The position numbers were made by a program, and so were the translations under genes. This document shows positions 52,929 through 61,869 of a stretch of DNA of 64,000 nt, piece by piece (the stretch's first letter is position 1; each line of letters begins with the position of its first letter). Under the pieces are notes generated by a model, which saw only the letters and a list, made by a program, of their open reading frames with translations, ran no database searches and was not told the DNA's origin. This DNA is from CAYUMU01 sp964445985 (GTDB taxonomy: Bacteria; Planctomycetota; Planctomycetia; Pirellulales; S012-138), in contig CAYUMU010000025.1 of NCBI GenBank assembly GCA_964445985.1, forward strand, positions 1-64,000, read 5' to 3'.

Positions 52929-54857
52929 TTACGAAAGCACAAACTTGCCAAACAGCTCGTACACGTTCCACAGCCCAATCAGCAGCAGTCCCAAGCACGA
53001 AGTAAGCAGCAGCACGTCCCAAATTCGGCCCGGTCGCAGCCGAGGGTCGGTGCGTTTGAAGCGGAAGTACAGCGAAGCGTAGCCCAAGGCCGGCAACAGC
53101 AGCGCCTGCATCAGCGCTCCAGCCATCACCAGCGATACCGGGTTGATGCCCGAGCAAAAGATGGCCAAACACAGGAGCGGAACCACAATGCACAGCGTCG
53201 ATATCCACCGCCGGTGGGTGGCTTCATCCCGCGAACGAACGAGGCCAAAAATCTTGAAGCAATCGGTCGTGGTGCGGGCGTGGCTGGCCGTGGCAACCAA
53301 GAAGGTGGAGTACAGCACGGCAATCGCCCCGATCAAAAACAGCCAGCGGGCGTACTCGCCGAACACCGGCCGATATTGTTCGAGCAGCGTGCTGACCATG
53401 CGCATGCCGTCGGGCACCAAACCCTGCCTGTGCAGCACGGCCACGCCCATGATGAAAAAGGCCAGCGTGGCCACGGTGTAAATGACCATCGAAACAAACG
53501 CGTCGTAGTGCATCACCCGTAGCCAACCGCGCGCCCGATGTTCCCACTGCGAGTCCTGGCTCATCGGTCCGGTAAAGCGGGCGTAGCCTTTCTCCAAGCA
53601 CCAATACGGGTAGGAAATCAGTTCCGAAGCCCCCACGCCAATGATGCCGAAGGTAGCCAGCGCCGTGGCCAGCCCTCCTTCTTCCGGCAAGCCAAATCCT
53701 CGCAAAAAGTCGGCGAACGAGAGATGGAACTTGGGATGCGCCTCCAGCGCGATCACGTTGCCAATGGTGACGAATGTGAATGTGACAACCAGAAACGTGG
53801 AGAGGTTTTGCACCATGCCGTAACGGCCGCCGAACAACAGCAGGATTGTCACCACGGCCGTGAACGCGGCCCAAATCTTGTCGTCCCAGGTCCACGGTTC
53901 GAGCAGCCCGTTAACCTTGTTCTGAGCCGCGTCGATGGCCGCTTTGTTGGCGGCCTTCACCTGTTCCAACTGCTGTTGGGCCGCCGCGATGGAAGCGGGC
54001 GAAACATTCGCGGCCTTGGCTTCCTGCAACGCGCGCTCCGCCTCGGCCACCGGTTGCTGAGCCGCCATCAATTCCAAGACCGCCGTCCGCGCCGCCAAGG
54101 CATTCTCGCGGTGCGTTTCCCATTGAGCCCGCAGCGACGCAATCTGGCTTTGCACTTTGGGCGTGGCCGCGTCGGGCTGGGCTTCCAAGTCGGCAATCGC
54201 GTCGGCGTAGGCGGCGCCATCCATCTTGCGAGCCAGAAACTCTTGAGCCGATTCCACTCGCTGCAACTTTTCGGCGCGAAGCTCACGTGTCTGGCCGGTG
54301 AGCGAGTTCAGTTCGGCTTCTGCCTCGGGCAGACGGGCTTCCCAGATAAAGAACGAACGGTAATCTCTTTCCGCGGGCAGCGAGATGCCGGCCACGTAAT
54401 CGCCGCGAATGGGAAAAGCAATCGCCAGGGCCTGGCCCACGCCGCCCACAATGCCGCCGAGCTGGCCAATGTTGGCGATCATCATCAAGATCCAAAACCA
54501 TATGATCCAGTTCACCTTGAACCGGGGGCCTGGCAGCGTGTCCAAGGCCGACAGCGTGGTTTGGCCATGGCAAATGGTGTACCGCCCCAACTCCACCTGG
54601 CAGAACACTTTGATCAAACAGCCCACCACGATCAACCACAGCAGCGACATCCCCGCTTCGGCGGCCGTTTTGGTGGTGGCGATCAGCTCGCCGCTGCCCA
54701 CGATGCTGCCGGCGATGATCAAGCCCGGCCCCAGCCGCCGCATGGTTTTCCAGAATGTTTTGGGCGGGTCTTGAACCATGCTCACATGGCCCAATCGCTC
54801 ATCGGCGGGTTCCAGCGGGGCGCCGGCAGCTTCGGCGTCGTGTCGATCTTGGCTCAT
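52929..54857 (-). CDS. Nramp-related transporter with coiled-coil insertion
   Basis: 642-residue membrane transporter. RRLGPGLIIAGSIVGSGELI and ELGRYTICHGQTTLSALDTL place it in the Nramp (Mn/Fe) superfamily. The helix-1 metal motif DPGN is replaced here by GSGE and the helix-6 MPH motif is not evident, so the substrate may not be Mn or Fe. Residues ~150-321 (bases ~53,895-54,410) are a hydrophilic Ala/Glu/Gln-rich coiled coil inserted between the first helical bundle and FTAVVTILLLFGGRYGMVQN; normal family members have only a short loop. The ATG at 54857 is chosen over a non-ATG start 41 codons upstream. Confidence 0.78.
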   Translation of the reverse strand: MSQDRHDAEAAGAPLEPADERLGHVSMVQDPPKTFWKTMRRLGPGLIIAGSIVGSGELIATTKTAAEAGMSLLWLIVVGCLIKVFCQVELGRYTICHGQTTLSALDTLPGPRFKVNWIIWFWILMMIANIGQLGGIVGGVGQALAIAFPIRGDYVAGISLPAERDYRSFFIWEARLPEAEAELNSLTGQTRELRAEKLQRVESAQEFLARKMDGAAYADAIADLEAQPDAATPKVQSQIASLRAQWETHRENALAARTAVLELMAAQQPVAEAERALQEAKAANVSPASIAAAQQQLEQVKAANKAAIDAAQNKVNGLLEPWTWDDKIWAAFTAVVTILLLFGGRYGMVQNLSTFLVVTFTFVTIGNVIALEAHPKFHLSFADFLRGFGLPEEGGLATALATFGIIGVGASELISYPYWCLEKGYARFTGPMSQDSQWEHRARGWLRVMHYDAFVSMVIYTVATLAFFIMGVAVLHRQGLVPDGMRMVSTLLEQYRPVFGEYARWLFLIGAIAVLYSTFLVATASHARTTTDCFKIFGLVRSRDEATHRRWISTLCIVVPLLCLAIFCSGINPVSLVMAGALMQALLLPALGYASLYFRFKRTDPRLRPGRIWDVLLLTSCLGLLLIGLWNVYELFGKFVLS

Positions 54858-55163
54858 GAATGACGATCTCGATTCAGCTCGCGTTCGCGCCGGCTTGCTA
54901 GCTGGGAAAAGAAGCGGCAACGCAGGCGCGCAATCGCCTGCCGCATCCACCACGCCCAACGGCAAAGCCTCGCGTCCCACGAGGAAGTAAGTGTTCGCGC
55001 TCGTTTACCCCAAGGGGCGATTCTGGCCGAAGCCGCGGCACGATGCAAGCAAACCTTAAACAGGGAACCCATCGCGGGCCGCATCCCACGCAAAGACTAT
55101 CAGCAAGCAGCCTTCCCCCCCTTGCCGGCCAAGCAGGCTCCGGCGGTGCGATGCCGCAACCCG
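54858..55163. other. Intergenic gap, nothing recognised
   Basis: 306 bases between the MFS and Nramp-like genes, both on the minus strand. No repeat, promoter or small gene is supportable. Confidence 0.4.
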
Positions 55164-56591
55164 CTAAGACTCTGGCGGGCGATCCACGCCTGTCCGGGGA
55201 AAGAAAACCACAAAGATCAGCAAGCAGACCAATCCAATGGCGGCGCTGGCCAGCCACACGCCGACCCAATCTCTCCGCTCATCGCGGCCAGCAACGGCCG
55301 TCCAGCCTGCCGTGGATTCGATGCCCAGCTGGCCGCGAACGCTGTCGGCGGGAGGCCCGGCCTGTTCGAACACCGCCGTCCAACCGGACGTACCCGCCAC
55401 CATGCCCAGGTCGCTATGGTTGGGCGACGAGAAGAACTGGCCCGTCCAGCCGCCTACCCAGCCGCCGACAAAGAATCCCAGCCCCAGCACAAAGGTGCCA
55501 AAGAAGGTTTGCATGCTGCCCCGGGCATCGCGGGGAGAACAGCGATCGACAAACATAAAGCCGGCGGCCAGAAAGCAGCCAAAGCAAAAACCGTGCAACG
55601 CCTGACCAAGGCAGACCAAGGTCATGCTGGTGGCGAATTGGCCGTCGATGGAGGCCGCCAGGGCCAGCAACAAGCAGCGGGCAATGTACGCCACAATGCC
55701 CAGCGTGAAGGTCCCTTTGAATCCCAGCCGCAAGATCAGCAGGCCCAGCCCGGCCATCACGCCAATCTCGGTGACCTGTCCAATGGAGCTGATGCGAGCT
55801 TCCCAGCCGGCTTCTCCCCCGCGGAACAACATGGCCTTGAGGAAAGGGCCGTTCACCGTAAAGAAAAACTGATGCACAATCGCGATCCCAAACGCCACGA
55901 TCACCAGCACCCGAAACGCGGGCTCTTTCAGCAGGGCCAGCACTTCGGCCACGGCAATCTTGCTGGCGCCTTGCTTGGGCGGGGTGTGCGGCAGCGTTAA
56001 ACAATAAAGCCCCATCACCGCCCCCGCGCCGGCCGCAAACAATAGCGTTACGCCGCGGGCATTAGCCAACAGGGCACTTTGATTGCCCGACAGAAAGAAG
56101 TATTCCACCAGCCAGGCCGGCACGATAAAGCCAATGGTGCCCCACAGCCGGATGCGCGGGAACTCCAGTTCCGCCGATTGCAAATGATGAAAGGCCAGCG
56201 CATTGGTGAGCATCACGCTGGGCGTGTAAAAAATCGAAAACCCCACGCCCAGGCCGAGCACGAGCCCAAAGCCGTCGTTGGCGTTGGCGCCAAAATAGTG
56301 AATGCTGGCATAGATGGAAAACATGAGCGCCGCCCCGCCCAAGTGCGACAGGGCCAACACTTTCTCTGTCGCCAGGCGACGGTCGGCCAATTGCCCGACG
56401 ATGAACGATGCGAGCAGCGGCCCCAGCGAAATGCCGGCCACAAAGGCCCCCAACTGCTCGGAGCCGATCCCCATCGACTCTTGCAGGTAAACCGCGATGA
56501 CCGGCAAGAAGCAGCCCTGCACGAAATATTGCAGGAACATCATCACCTGCAGTCGCAGCTTAATGCCGCGCGACGTGGCCGGTTGCAGCAT
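55164..56591 (-). CDS. MFS transporter (nucleoside:H+ symporter-like)
   Basis: 475-residue transporter with about twelve helices. The N-terminal half (LQVMMFLQYFVQGCFLPVIAVYLQ; here residues ~13-36) with GQLADRRLATEKVLALSHLGG after helix 2, and ELEFPRIRLWGTIGFI before helix 5, matches the NupG/XapB nucleoside symporter group and related sugar-type permeases. The ~60-residue polar insertion between the last two helices (NHSDLGMVAGTSGWTAVFEQ onward) is unusual and should face outside. The substrate cannot be fixed. ATG at 56591. Confidence 0.8.
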   Translation of the reverse strand: MLQPATSRGIKLRLQVMMFLQYFVQGCFLPVIAVYLQESMGIGSEQLGAFVAGISLGPLLASFIVGQLADRRLATEKVLALSHLGGAALMFSIYASIHYFGANANDGFGLVLGLGVGFSIFYTPSVMLTNALAFHHLQSAELEFPRIRLWGTIGFIVPAWLVEYFFLSGNQSALLANARGVTLLFAAGAGAVMGLYCLTLPHTPPKQGASKIAVAEVLALLKEPAFRVLVIVAFGIAIVHQFFFTVNGPFLKAMLFRGGEAGWEARISSIGQVTEIGVMAGLGLLILRLGFKGTFTLGIVAYIARCLLLALAASIDGQFATSMTLVCLGQALHGFCFGCFLAAGFMFVDRCSPRDARGSMQTFFGTFVLGLGFFVGGWVGGWTGQFFSSPNHSDLGMVAGTSGWTAVFEQAGPPADSVRGQLGIESTAGWTAVAGRDERRDWVGVWLASAAIGLVCLLIFVVFFPRTGVDRPPES

Positions 56592-56685
56592 GAAAAACCC
56601 TTGTGTGGCGCGCCGCCGCGCTCCGCGCGGCAATGGAATCAGGTTGAGTTGGCACAGCGGATGTCACTACGCCACGAGACACAAG

Positions 56686-57768
56686 CTAGCCGACATGTTT
56701 GAGAAAGCTCACGCGCCCGGTGGGCACCCATTCCGCCACATAGATATTGCCGCTGGCATCGAAGCACGCATCGTGGGGATGCACGAACTTGCCTGCCTGC
56801 CAACGGTCGGGCGAGGTTCGCATGGCAAAGTTCTTGTCGAGCACCTGCTCGGTCCACTGGGGATCGTAGCCCAGGTGAGTGATGACCTGGTTCTTCCCAT
56901 CGAGCAACGTGATCCGCGCGTGCAGGTCGGGCACCAGCAGCACGTTGCCTCGTAGGTCCACGGCGGCCGGGAAGCTGAGCCCTTCCACAAAGCTTTGGTG
57001 CTTGCCATCGAGCGAAAAGTATTGCAGCCGGGCGTTGGCCCGGTCGGCCACCGCCAGGCCAGGCTCGCGACCGGGGCGATTATCGTACCACAGGCCGTGC
57101 GGCGTTTTCATCTTGCCCGGCTCGCTGCCGGCGCCGCCCCAGGTGCGCACCCAGTGGGCGTCTTTGTCGTACTGATGAATGTAGTGCGAACCGTAGCCGT
57201 CGCCGATGTAGAACCCGCCGTCCGGCCCGAAGGCCACGTTGGTGGGCCGGTACTGGTCGGCGCTCTTGTACACGCCCGCTTCCTGGGGATAGTCGAGCTT
57301 CCAAACCTGCTCGCCGGTGAGGCTGGTCTTGATCACCTGCCGATGGAGGATGTCGGAGAGATAGAGAAACTCTTCGTTGCCCTCGCGGCGGACGTCGATG
57401 CCGTGTCCGCCGCCGTGGTATTCCTTGCCGAACGACCGCACGCACTTGCCCTGCGGATCGAACACCACAATCGCATCCATGGGCTGCTTGGCGCCGGAGC
57501 GATGCTTGACATAAATCAACCCGGCCGCATCGACGCAAATGCCGTGCGTATCGCCCCACTGAACGCCTTCGGGAAGCTGACCGAAGCCGTGCGTTACTTC
57601 GTACGCATGCTCGCCGGAACCCACCCGCGGCGTCTTCGAACCGGCCTTGTCGGCGGCATGCAAAATAGTCGGTCCCACGGCGGCCGTGAGCGTGGCAGCC
57701 CCGGCGGCCTTGATGAACGTGCGGCGATCGGTGCCGATAGGTTGCGAAGCGGGGTCGAGGTTGGACAC
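56686..57768 (-). CDS. Tat-exported NHL-repeat (beta-propeller) protein
   Basis: 360-residue protein with a twin-arginine signal TDRRTFIKAAGAATLTAAVG near the N-terminus, so it should be exported folded by the Tat system (tatC is in this window). The rest is a six-bladed NHL-type propeller with repeats such as GDTHGICVDAAGLIYVKHRS, PTNVAFGPDGGFYIGDG and HPHDACFDASGNIYVAEW. Related proteins are peptidylglycine lyases or binding scaffolds; the enzyme role is not shown. The start is GTG at 57768 with GGAG seven bases upstream; a longer frame to 57816 lacks a site. Confidence 0.8.
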   Translation of the reverse strand: MSNLDPASQPIGTDRRTFIKAAGAATLTAAVGPTILHAADKAGSKTPRVGSGEHAYEVTHGFGQLPEGVQWGDTHGICVDAAGLIYVKHRSGAKQPMDAIVVFDPQGKCVRSFGKEYHGGGHGIDVRREGNEEFLYLSDILHRQVIKTSLTGEQVWKLDYPQEAGVYKSADQYRPTNVAFGPDGGFYIGDGYGSHYIHQYDKDAHWVRTWGGAGSEPGKMKTPHGLWYDNRPGREPGLAVADRANARLQYFSLDGKHQSFVEGLSFPAAVDLRGNVLLVPDLHARITLLDGKNQVITHLGYDPQWTEQVLDKNFAMRTSPDRWQAGKFVHPHDACFDASGNIYVAEWVPTGRVSFLKHVG

Positions 57769-57775
57769 AGGTTTT

Positions 57776-57779
57776 CTCC
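57776..57779 (-). promoter_or_regulatory. Ribosome binding site for the NHL gene GTG start
   Basis: GGAG on the minus strand seven bases before GTG at 57768. It decides the start and places the twin-arginine signal at residue ~14. Confidence 0.55.
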
Positions 57780-57860
57780 AAGGGGGGCGTGGGCGCGAAC
57801 ATAGGACCAGTCCCAAGCTGCACTCAGATTACTTGCTGGAGTGGGGGGAAGCCAACGGAT

Positions 57861-59504
57861 TCAGGATGACGCAAACCGCTTCAGCACATTGCTCGTTACC
57901 CGAGAAACCACGTCGTCCACCAACAGCGAACTGATATAGCAAATCGATGACGCCGAAAACACCGCGCCGCCGCTGGCGGTTTCATGCACCGTCATTTCGG
58001 CGCCGCCTCCGGCCGCGTTCAGCCCTCGGGCCAGCAGCTCCACGTTGGCTGGGCTTTCAGGCGTGATTTTATCGGTTTCGTGGCCCGACGCTCCGCCCGG
58101 CACGCGGCGGTGCAGCGTTTCCTGGCCGAACATCTGGCCATTTTCCATGCCGGTTCCGGCGAAGGCCCAATGATCGGCGTTCACTACTTCATAAGGCGCG
58201 GCCGTCATGATGCCTCGCCAGTCGAAGGCCACGCCGAGCAGCTTGGCTTCCAACTCATGCCGATCGGCAAACCGGCTGGCCAGGCCGCGGGCGGCGTGGT
58301 CGGTGGTGTCGCCATTGCGCACGATCATGGCGGTTTCGTCCACGAGCTCCACCTCGCAATTGAGGCCGTTTCCGCCCAGATACATCAATCGGCCACCCCG
58401 TTCGAAGACCCAGCGTTTCACCGCGTAATACATCTCGCCCGACCAATACTCAGGGTGCGGCCCTAGCAGCAGCACGTCGTAATCGTCGAGCGGAAGCTGG
58501 CCAAAGTGCAGCTGCGTTTCGGCATACGTGTCATACTCAAAACCTTCGCGCTCGAGCCAGGCCAGCAACCGCCACTCGGTCGGCGCCACATGGCAACCGG
58601 CGCGGCCTTCAATGGGATCGGTGGATTGGGTTGCCAGGTCAATATGATTCAGCGGCTCAGGCCGGTCGAATGAGAGCGGCGCGTAATCCTCCGTGTCGTA
58701 ATTGATATAGCGCGGATCGATATAGCGTTTGAGTTCTTGGCGGGCATTGAGCGTGGGCGTGGGCGGGAAGCGATCGGGATGGATATAATTGCTGCGTCCG
58801 CCAAAATTATTGTAAGCGTTCCAGTTCATGTCGCTCAGCAGCACGGCCACCTTGGCTTGCGGCGCGCGGGGTGCCACGATCCAGGGGAAGGAAAACTCCC
58901 GCGTCGCCGTGCGGGCATGGAAGTAATACAAGCCTGGCCGCCGGGGCGCGGTGACATATTGTTTGTGATTGGGACTGCTATAGCCAAACTTGTTCCACTG
59001 CACGCCGGTTTGGGTGTAATCGCCGTCGGGCGTGATCTGCATGGTGGCCAGGGGGCCGTGTTCGTCGAACCAGCCGAGGCGTTGCACCATCTCCTTTTGC
59101 AATCCGTAGCGCCAGAGTGTGAGCTCGTATTCTTCCACGGCATGCACGCGAAACTCGGAACGCTCGCCGCTTTTCACCCGCTTGGGCCAGGCATAACCGA
59201 GCAGCCCATCGCTCAACAGCCGAAACTGGTGCGGCCCGTGATGCGGCTCGCCGTTCGCCGCGATGGTCACCCGCGAAAGCTTGCGGCCATAGCCGGCCTT
59301 GAACAGGGCCACGCGATACTCGCCCTGGGGCAGATCGAGATAAACCGCGCCGGTGGCCCGACTGCGGGCTGCGAACGACGACTGGCTCGCTGCCGTGGGC
59401 GATGTTTCCCCTGGCTTTAGACCTACGGGAATAAACTCCAAGACCACATCGGCCAAAGCCACGTAGCGTTCGTCGCTGACATATCCAACCAGCATGGTGT
59501 GCAT
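57861..59504 (-). CDS. N,N-dimethylformamidase large-subunit-like protein
   Basis: 547-residue protein. The C-terminal half matches the dimethylformamidase beta-subunit-like domain: DMNWNAYNNFGGRSNYIHP, WRLLAWLEREGFEYDTYAET, DYDVLLLGPHPEYWSGEMY and WVFERGGRLMYLGGNGL. The N-terminal ~100 residues look like a carboxypeptidase-regulatory or beta-sandwich domain (GAVYLDLPQGEYRVALFKAGYG). No gene for a small subunit lies nearby, and dimethylformamide metabolism should not be assumed; related proteins in planctomycetes are uncharacterised. No signal peptide is visible. ATG at 59504; ATG at 59495 is an alternative, and the upstream frame is non-coding. Confidence 0.72.
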   Translation of the reverse strand: MHTMLVGYVSDERYVALADVVLEFIPVGLKPGETSPTAASQSSFAARSRATGAVYLDLPQGEYRVALFKAGYGRKLSRVTIAANGEPHHGPHQFRLLSDGLLGYAWPKRVKSGERSEFRVHAVEEYELTLWRYGLQKEMVQRLGWFDEHGPLATMQITPDGDYTQTGVQWNKFGYSSPNHKQYVTAPRRPGLYYFHARTATREFSFPWIVAPRAPQAKVAVLLSDMNWNAYNNFGGRSNYIHPDRFPPTPTLNARQELKRYIDPRYINYDTEDYAPLSFDRPEPLNHIDLATQSTDPIEGRAGCHVAPTEWRLLAWLEREGFEYDTYAETQLHFGQLPLDDYDVLLLGPHPEYWSGEMYYAVKRWVFERGGRLMYLGGNGLNCEVELVDETAMIVRNGDTTDHAARGLASRFADRHELEAKLLGVAFDWRGIMTAAPYEVVNADHWAFAGTGMENGQMFGQETLHRRVPGGASGHETDKITPESPANVELLARGLNAAGGGAEMTVHETASGGAVFSASSICYISSLLVDDVVSRVTSNVLKRFASS

Positions 59505-59718
59505 CTCAAGGTGTGAAGTAGCGGCGATAGACGGAGTGAATCCCGACGAAGGCAACGCCCGCCCGACTTGATTTCCGTTTCCCAATGGCTTAAACACGCC
59601 TGCGGCTAAAGCATCCACCGCTTCGCCAGAATACGGGCTAAACAACCCCAAGAAAAGCTGCCCCCGCCAAGGCAATCATCGTTCGCCACCCGATCACTCG
59701 TTTGAGAGTATCTGCAAC

Positions 59719-60492
59719 ATGGATCGCGACCCGGCCCCCCAGCTTTCACCAGCCGAGCGCGAGCGGTACGCGCGGCAAATGGGGCCCGGGGTGCTTTCCC
59801 CAGAAGGCCAGCTCCGACTGAAGCAATCGACCGCCCTGGTTACGCGCGTGGGCGGAATGGGCGGCCCCGCCGCGCTTTCGCTGGTGTTGGCCGGCGTCGG
59901 TCGGGTGATCATTGCCCACGGCGGCGAACTGATCTCGCCCGACCTCAATCGCCAGGTGCTGGGCTGCGAAGCGGGCCTGGGGCAAGGCCGGGCCGAGGCT
60001 TTCGCCGCGACACTGCGAAGCATGAATCGCTTTGTGACGGTGGAGGCGCTCGATCACGAGCCCCACGACGACGAAGCCCTGTCGCTGGCCCAGCAATGCG
60101 ATATCATCCTTTCGTGCCCTCCCACGTTCGCCGAGCGATTGCGATTGGATAGGGCGGCCCGCGCCGCTGGCATCCCGCTGATCGACGCTGCTCAATGGGG
60201 TATGTCGGGCACGCTCATTGTGGTCGGCCCCGGTCACAACTGCCTGCGCTGCGCGTATCCCGAAGAACCGCCGTTCGAAGAATTCTTCCCCGTGGTCGGC
60301 GCCATTTCGTCGGCCATTGGCTCGCTGGCCGCGCTCGAAGCCATCAAAATTCTCTCCGGCGCCGGCCGACCGCTGTGGGGACAGATGCTCATCGTCGATG
60401 GCTTTCAGGCCATCACCCGCACGCTGTCACTGCAACCTTGTCCCGCCTGCGCGCGAGCGGCCAACGGCATTCCCCAACGCAAAACGAGCTAA
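59719..60492 (+). CDS. ThiF/MoeB/HesA-family adenylyltransferase (E1-like)
   Basis: 257-residue E1-like enzyme that adenylates the C-terminal Gly-Gly of a small ubiquitin-like sulfur carrier. RYARQMGP opens the domain. The nucleotide loop is altered: TRVGGMGGPAALSL instead of the usual GxGGLG. DLNRQVLG provides the Arg, and C-x-x-C pairs NCLRCAYPE and PCPACARA bind zinc. The catalytic Cys seems to be in the segment after YPE, if present at all. The downstream gene, three bases away, encodes the matching ThiS/MoaD-like carrier, so the two work as a pair. Confidence 0.85.
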   Translation: MDRDPAPQLSPAERERYARQMGPGVLSPEGQLRLKQSTALVTRVGGMGGPAALSLVLAGVGRVIIAHGGELISPDLNRQVLGCEAGLGQGRAEAFAATLRSMNRFVTVEALDHEPHDDEALSLAQQCDIILSCPPTFAERLRLDRAARAAGIPLIDAAQWGMSGTLIVVGPGHNCLRCAYPEEPPFEEFFPVVGAISSAIGSLAALEAIKILSGAGRPLWGQMLIVDGFQAITRTLSLQPCPACARAANGIPQRKTS

Positions 60493-60495
60493 ACG

Positions 60496-60756
60496 ATGAA
60501 GGTTCGCTTGGTCTATTCGGGACGGGGTTACGATGCCGTGGCCAATCTGCCCGCGGAGATTTCGCTCGCCGCTGGCGACGGCATCGACCAACTGATCGCC
60601 ACGGTCAACCAGCTGCTGCCTGGCGATCGTCCGTTGCCGCGCTCGGCGGTCGTGGCCGTGGCCGGAAAGCACCTGGGCACCGTGGGGCAGCACGCTCGGC
60701 AAGCACTTCGGGAAGGCGACGAAGTGGTGATCGTGGCGCCGGTCGCCGGCGGCTAA
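60496..60756 (+). CDS. ThiS/MoaD-like sulfur carrier protein
   Basis: 86-residue ubiquitin-fold protein ending VIVAPVAGG, the diglycine tail that an E1-like partner adenylates and thiolates. The size and the sequence GDEVVIVAPVAGG are typical of MoaD/ThiS carriers. It follows the ThiF-like gene by three bases and is surely co-translated. It could serve molybdopterin, thiamine, tungsten-cofactor or tRNA thiolation pathways. No other genes of these pathways are in the window, so I leave the target open. Confidence 0.85.
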   Translation: MKVRLVYSGRGYDAVANLPAEISLAAGDGIDQLIATVNQLLPGDRPLPRSAVVAVAGKHLGTVGQHARQALREGDEVVIVAPVAGG

Positions 60757-60831
60757 AGCTGGCGACGGGTCCGAGGGGATTCGGTTTCCCCCGGTGAGGG
60801 CGTGGCAGAAGACGCCACGTGAAGAAATAGA

Positions 60832-61092
60832 CTACATGCCGGCGGAGGGGAAGCGATCGTGCTTGACCTTCTGTTGCCAATCTTCGTCTTCGGCAATATC
60901 GCTATCGAACAGGTTCTTGGGCTTCAGGCTCATGCGGCCAGCGGCATGGCTCGATTCGCCCGGAGTTTGGCAACCCGTGCAGGCAATGGCCATGCTCGTC
61001 AGGCAACCGGCCAACAGGGTGCGGCGGCCGCCGCGTTTGCCTGCCAGCACCAATGTGCCAACCCAACGGAAAGTGGGGTAACCAGGTTTCAT
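60832..61092 (-). CDS. Small putative lipoprotein
   Basis: 86-residue protein, third of a minus-strand row of small exported proteins. LLAGCLTSMAIACTGCQT shows possible lipobox cysteines, of which AIACTGC or LLAGC could be processed. The mature part is short and acidic, ending EDEDWQQKVKHDRFPSAG. It lacks the C-terminal motif shared by the two upstream genes. The Cys may not be lipidated if the later start (MAIACTGC) is used. Confidence 0.5.
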   Translation of the reverse strand: MKPGYPTFRWVGTLVLAGKRGGRRTLLAGCLTSMAIACTGCQTPGESSHAAGRMSLKPKNLFDSDIAEDEDWQQKVKHDRFPSAGM

Positions 61093-61171
61093 GGAATGGC
61101 GAATCCTTTCGTCATCTCAATCGAAGCGAGTGGCTGCTTGCCAAGTCGGGCTGGTGCCGGCGGCAAGCTGG

Positions 61172-61390
61172 TTACGGTCCCAGCACGCCGTTGCCAGGCC
61201 GCTCTTGTTTCATGAATTCGGTAACGGTTCGTGGCCCGTTCGCGTTGCGTTCGTCGGGAAGCGACTTGCAGCCCGACGCGAGAATCATGCCCAGCACGGC
61301 GGCGATCGCCCAGGCCGAGCGCGGTGGCCTTGCGACCCGCGCGAACAGGGCTCGGGAAGTCGCAATCCAAATAGACCCGGAACGGCGCAT
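61172..61390 (-). CDS. Small lipoprotein with TVTEFMKQERP C-terminus
   Basis: 72-residue protein with a membrane-targeting N-terminus, a hydrophobic helix AWAIAAVLGMILASGC whose ASGC is a good lipobox, and a short polar tail. The tail contains TVTEFMKQERP, matching TISEWMRQPRP at the end of the upstream gene. AGGAAAG precedes the ATG at 61390. No known family. It belongs to a probable operon of three small secreted proteins. Confidence 0.6.
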   Translation of the reverse strand: MRRSGSIWIATSRALFARVARPPRSAWAIAAVLGMILASGCKSLPDERNANGPRTVTEFMKQERPGNGVLGP

Positions 61391-61479
61391 GAGAACTTTC
61401 CTAGAAGCACAACCTCGCGGGCAGCAAGCCCAGAAGGTCAGGTTCCGAACGAGTGGAGCAGAAACGGCCGGCCTGCTGC

Positions 61480-61869
61480 TCATTGAGGGCGAGGCTGCCG
61501 CATCCATTCGCTAATGGTCAAAGCATCGCCTCCACCGCTATTTTGCGACAGCGAAGTGTTGGCTTTGGACCGCGAACGCGAATTCGAGCTGGCGGTCGCC
61601 GATTCTCCATCGGAACGGAATGAACGCGCCGCCGCGGCGCCCAGCTTGAAGGGCAGCGTTACCCCCGTGTGCACAATCCGCACGCCGGTTCCCAGCGCGC
61701 GCCGCGTGCCAATCGCCATCCGCCCCAATAATCCAGCGTCACTGCCTGGCATAACCACCGGGCCGTCTGCGTGCGTGGGCACGCTGCTCGACCAGTGTTC
61801 TGCCTGGGCCACCGGCGCCGCCACAACCAAGGTTGCGATAAACGCCAGGCTGAGAAGAGGAGCTCGCAT
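61480..61869 (-). CDS. Small secreted protein with TISEWMRQPRP C-terminus
   Basis: 129-residue protein with a clear signal peptide (MRAPLLSLAFIATLVVAAPV..., cut after AQA about residue 23). The mature part is Gly/Ser/Ala-rich and contains an amphipathic GTRRALGTGVRIVHTGVTLP stretch (20 residues). It ends TISEWMRQPRPQ, a motif shared with the next gene downstream. Function unknown. ATG at 61869. Confidence 0.6.
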   Translation of the reverse strand: MRAPLLSLAFIATLVVAAPVAQAEHWSSSVPTHADGPVVMPGSDAGLLGRMAIGTRRALGTGVRIVHTGVTLPFKLGAAAARSFRSDGESATASSNSRSRSKANTSLSQNSGGGDALTISEWMRQPRPQ

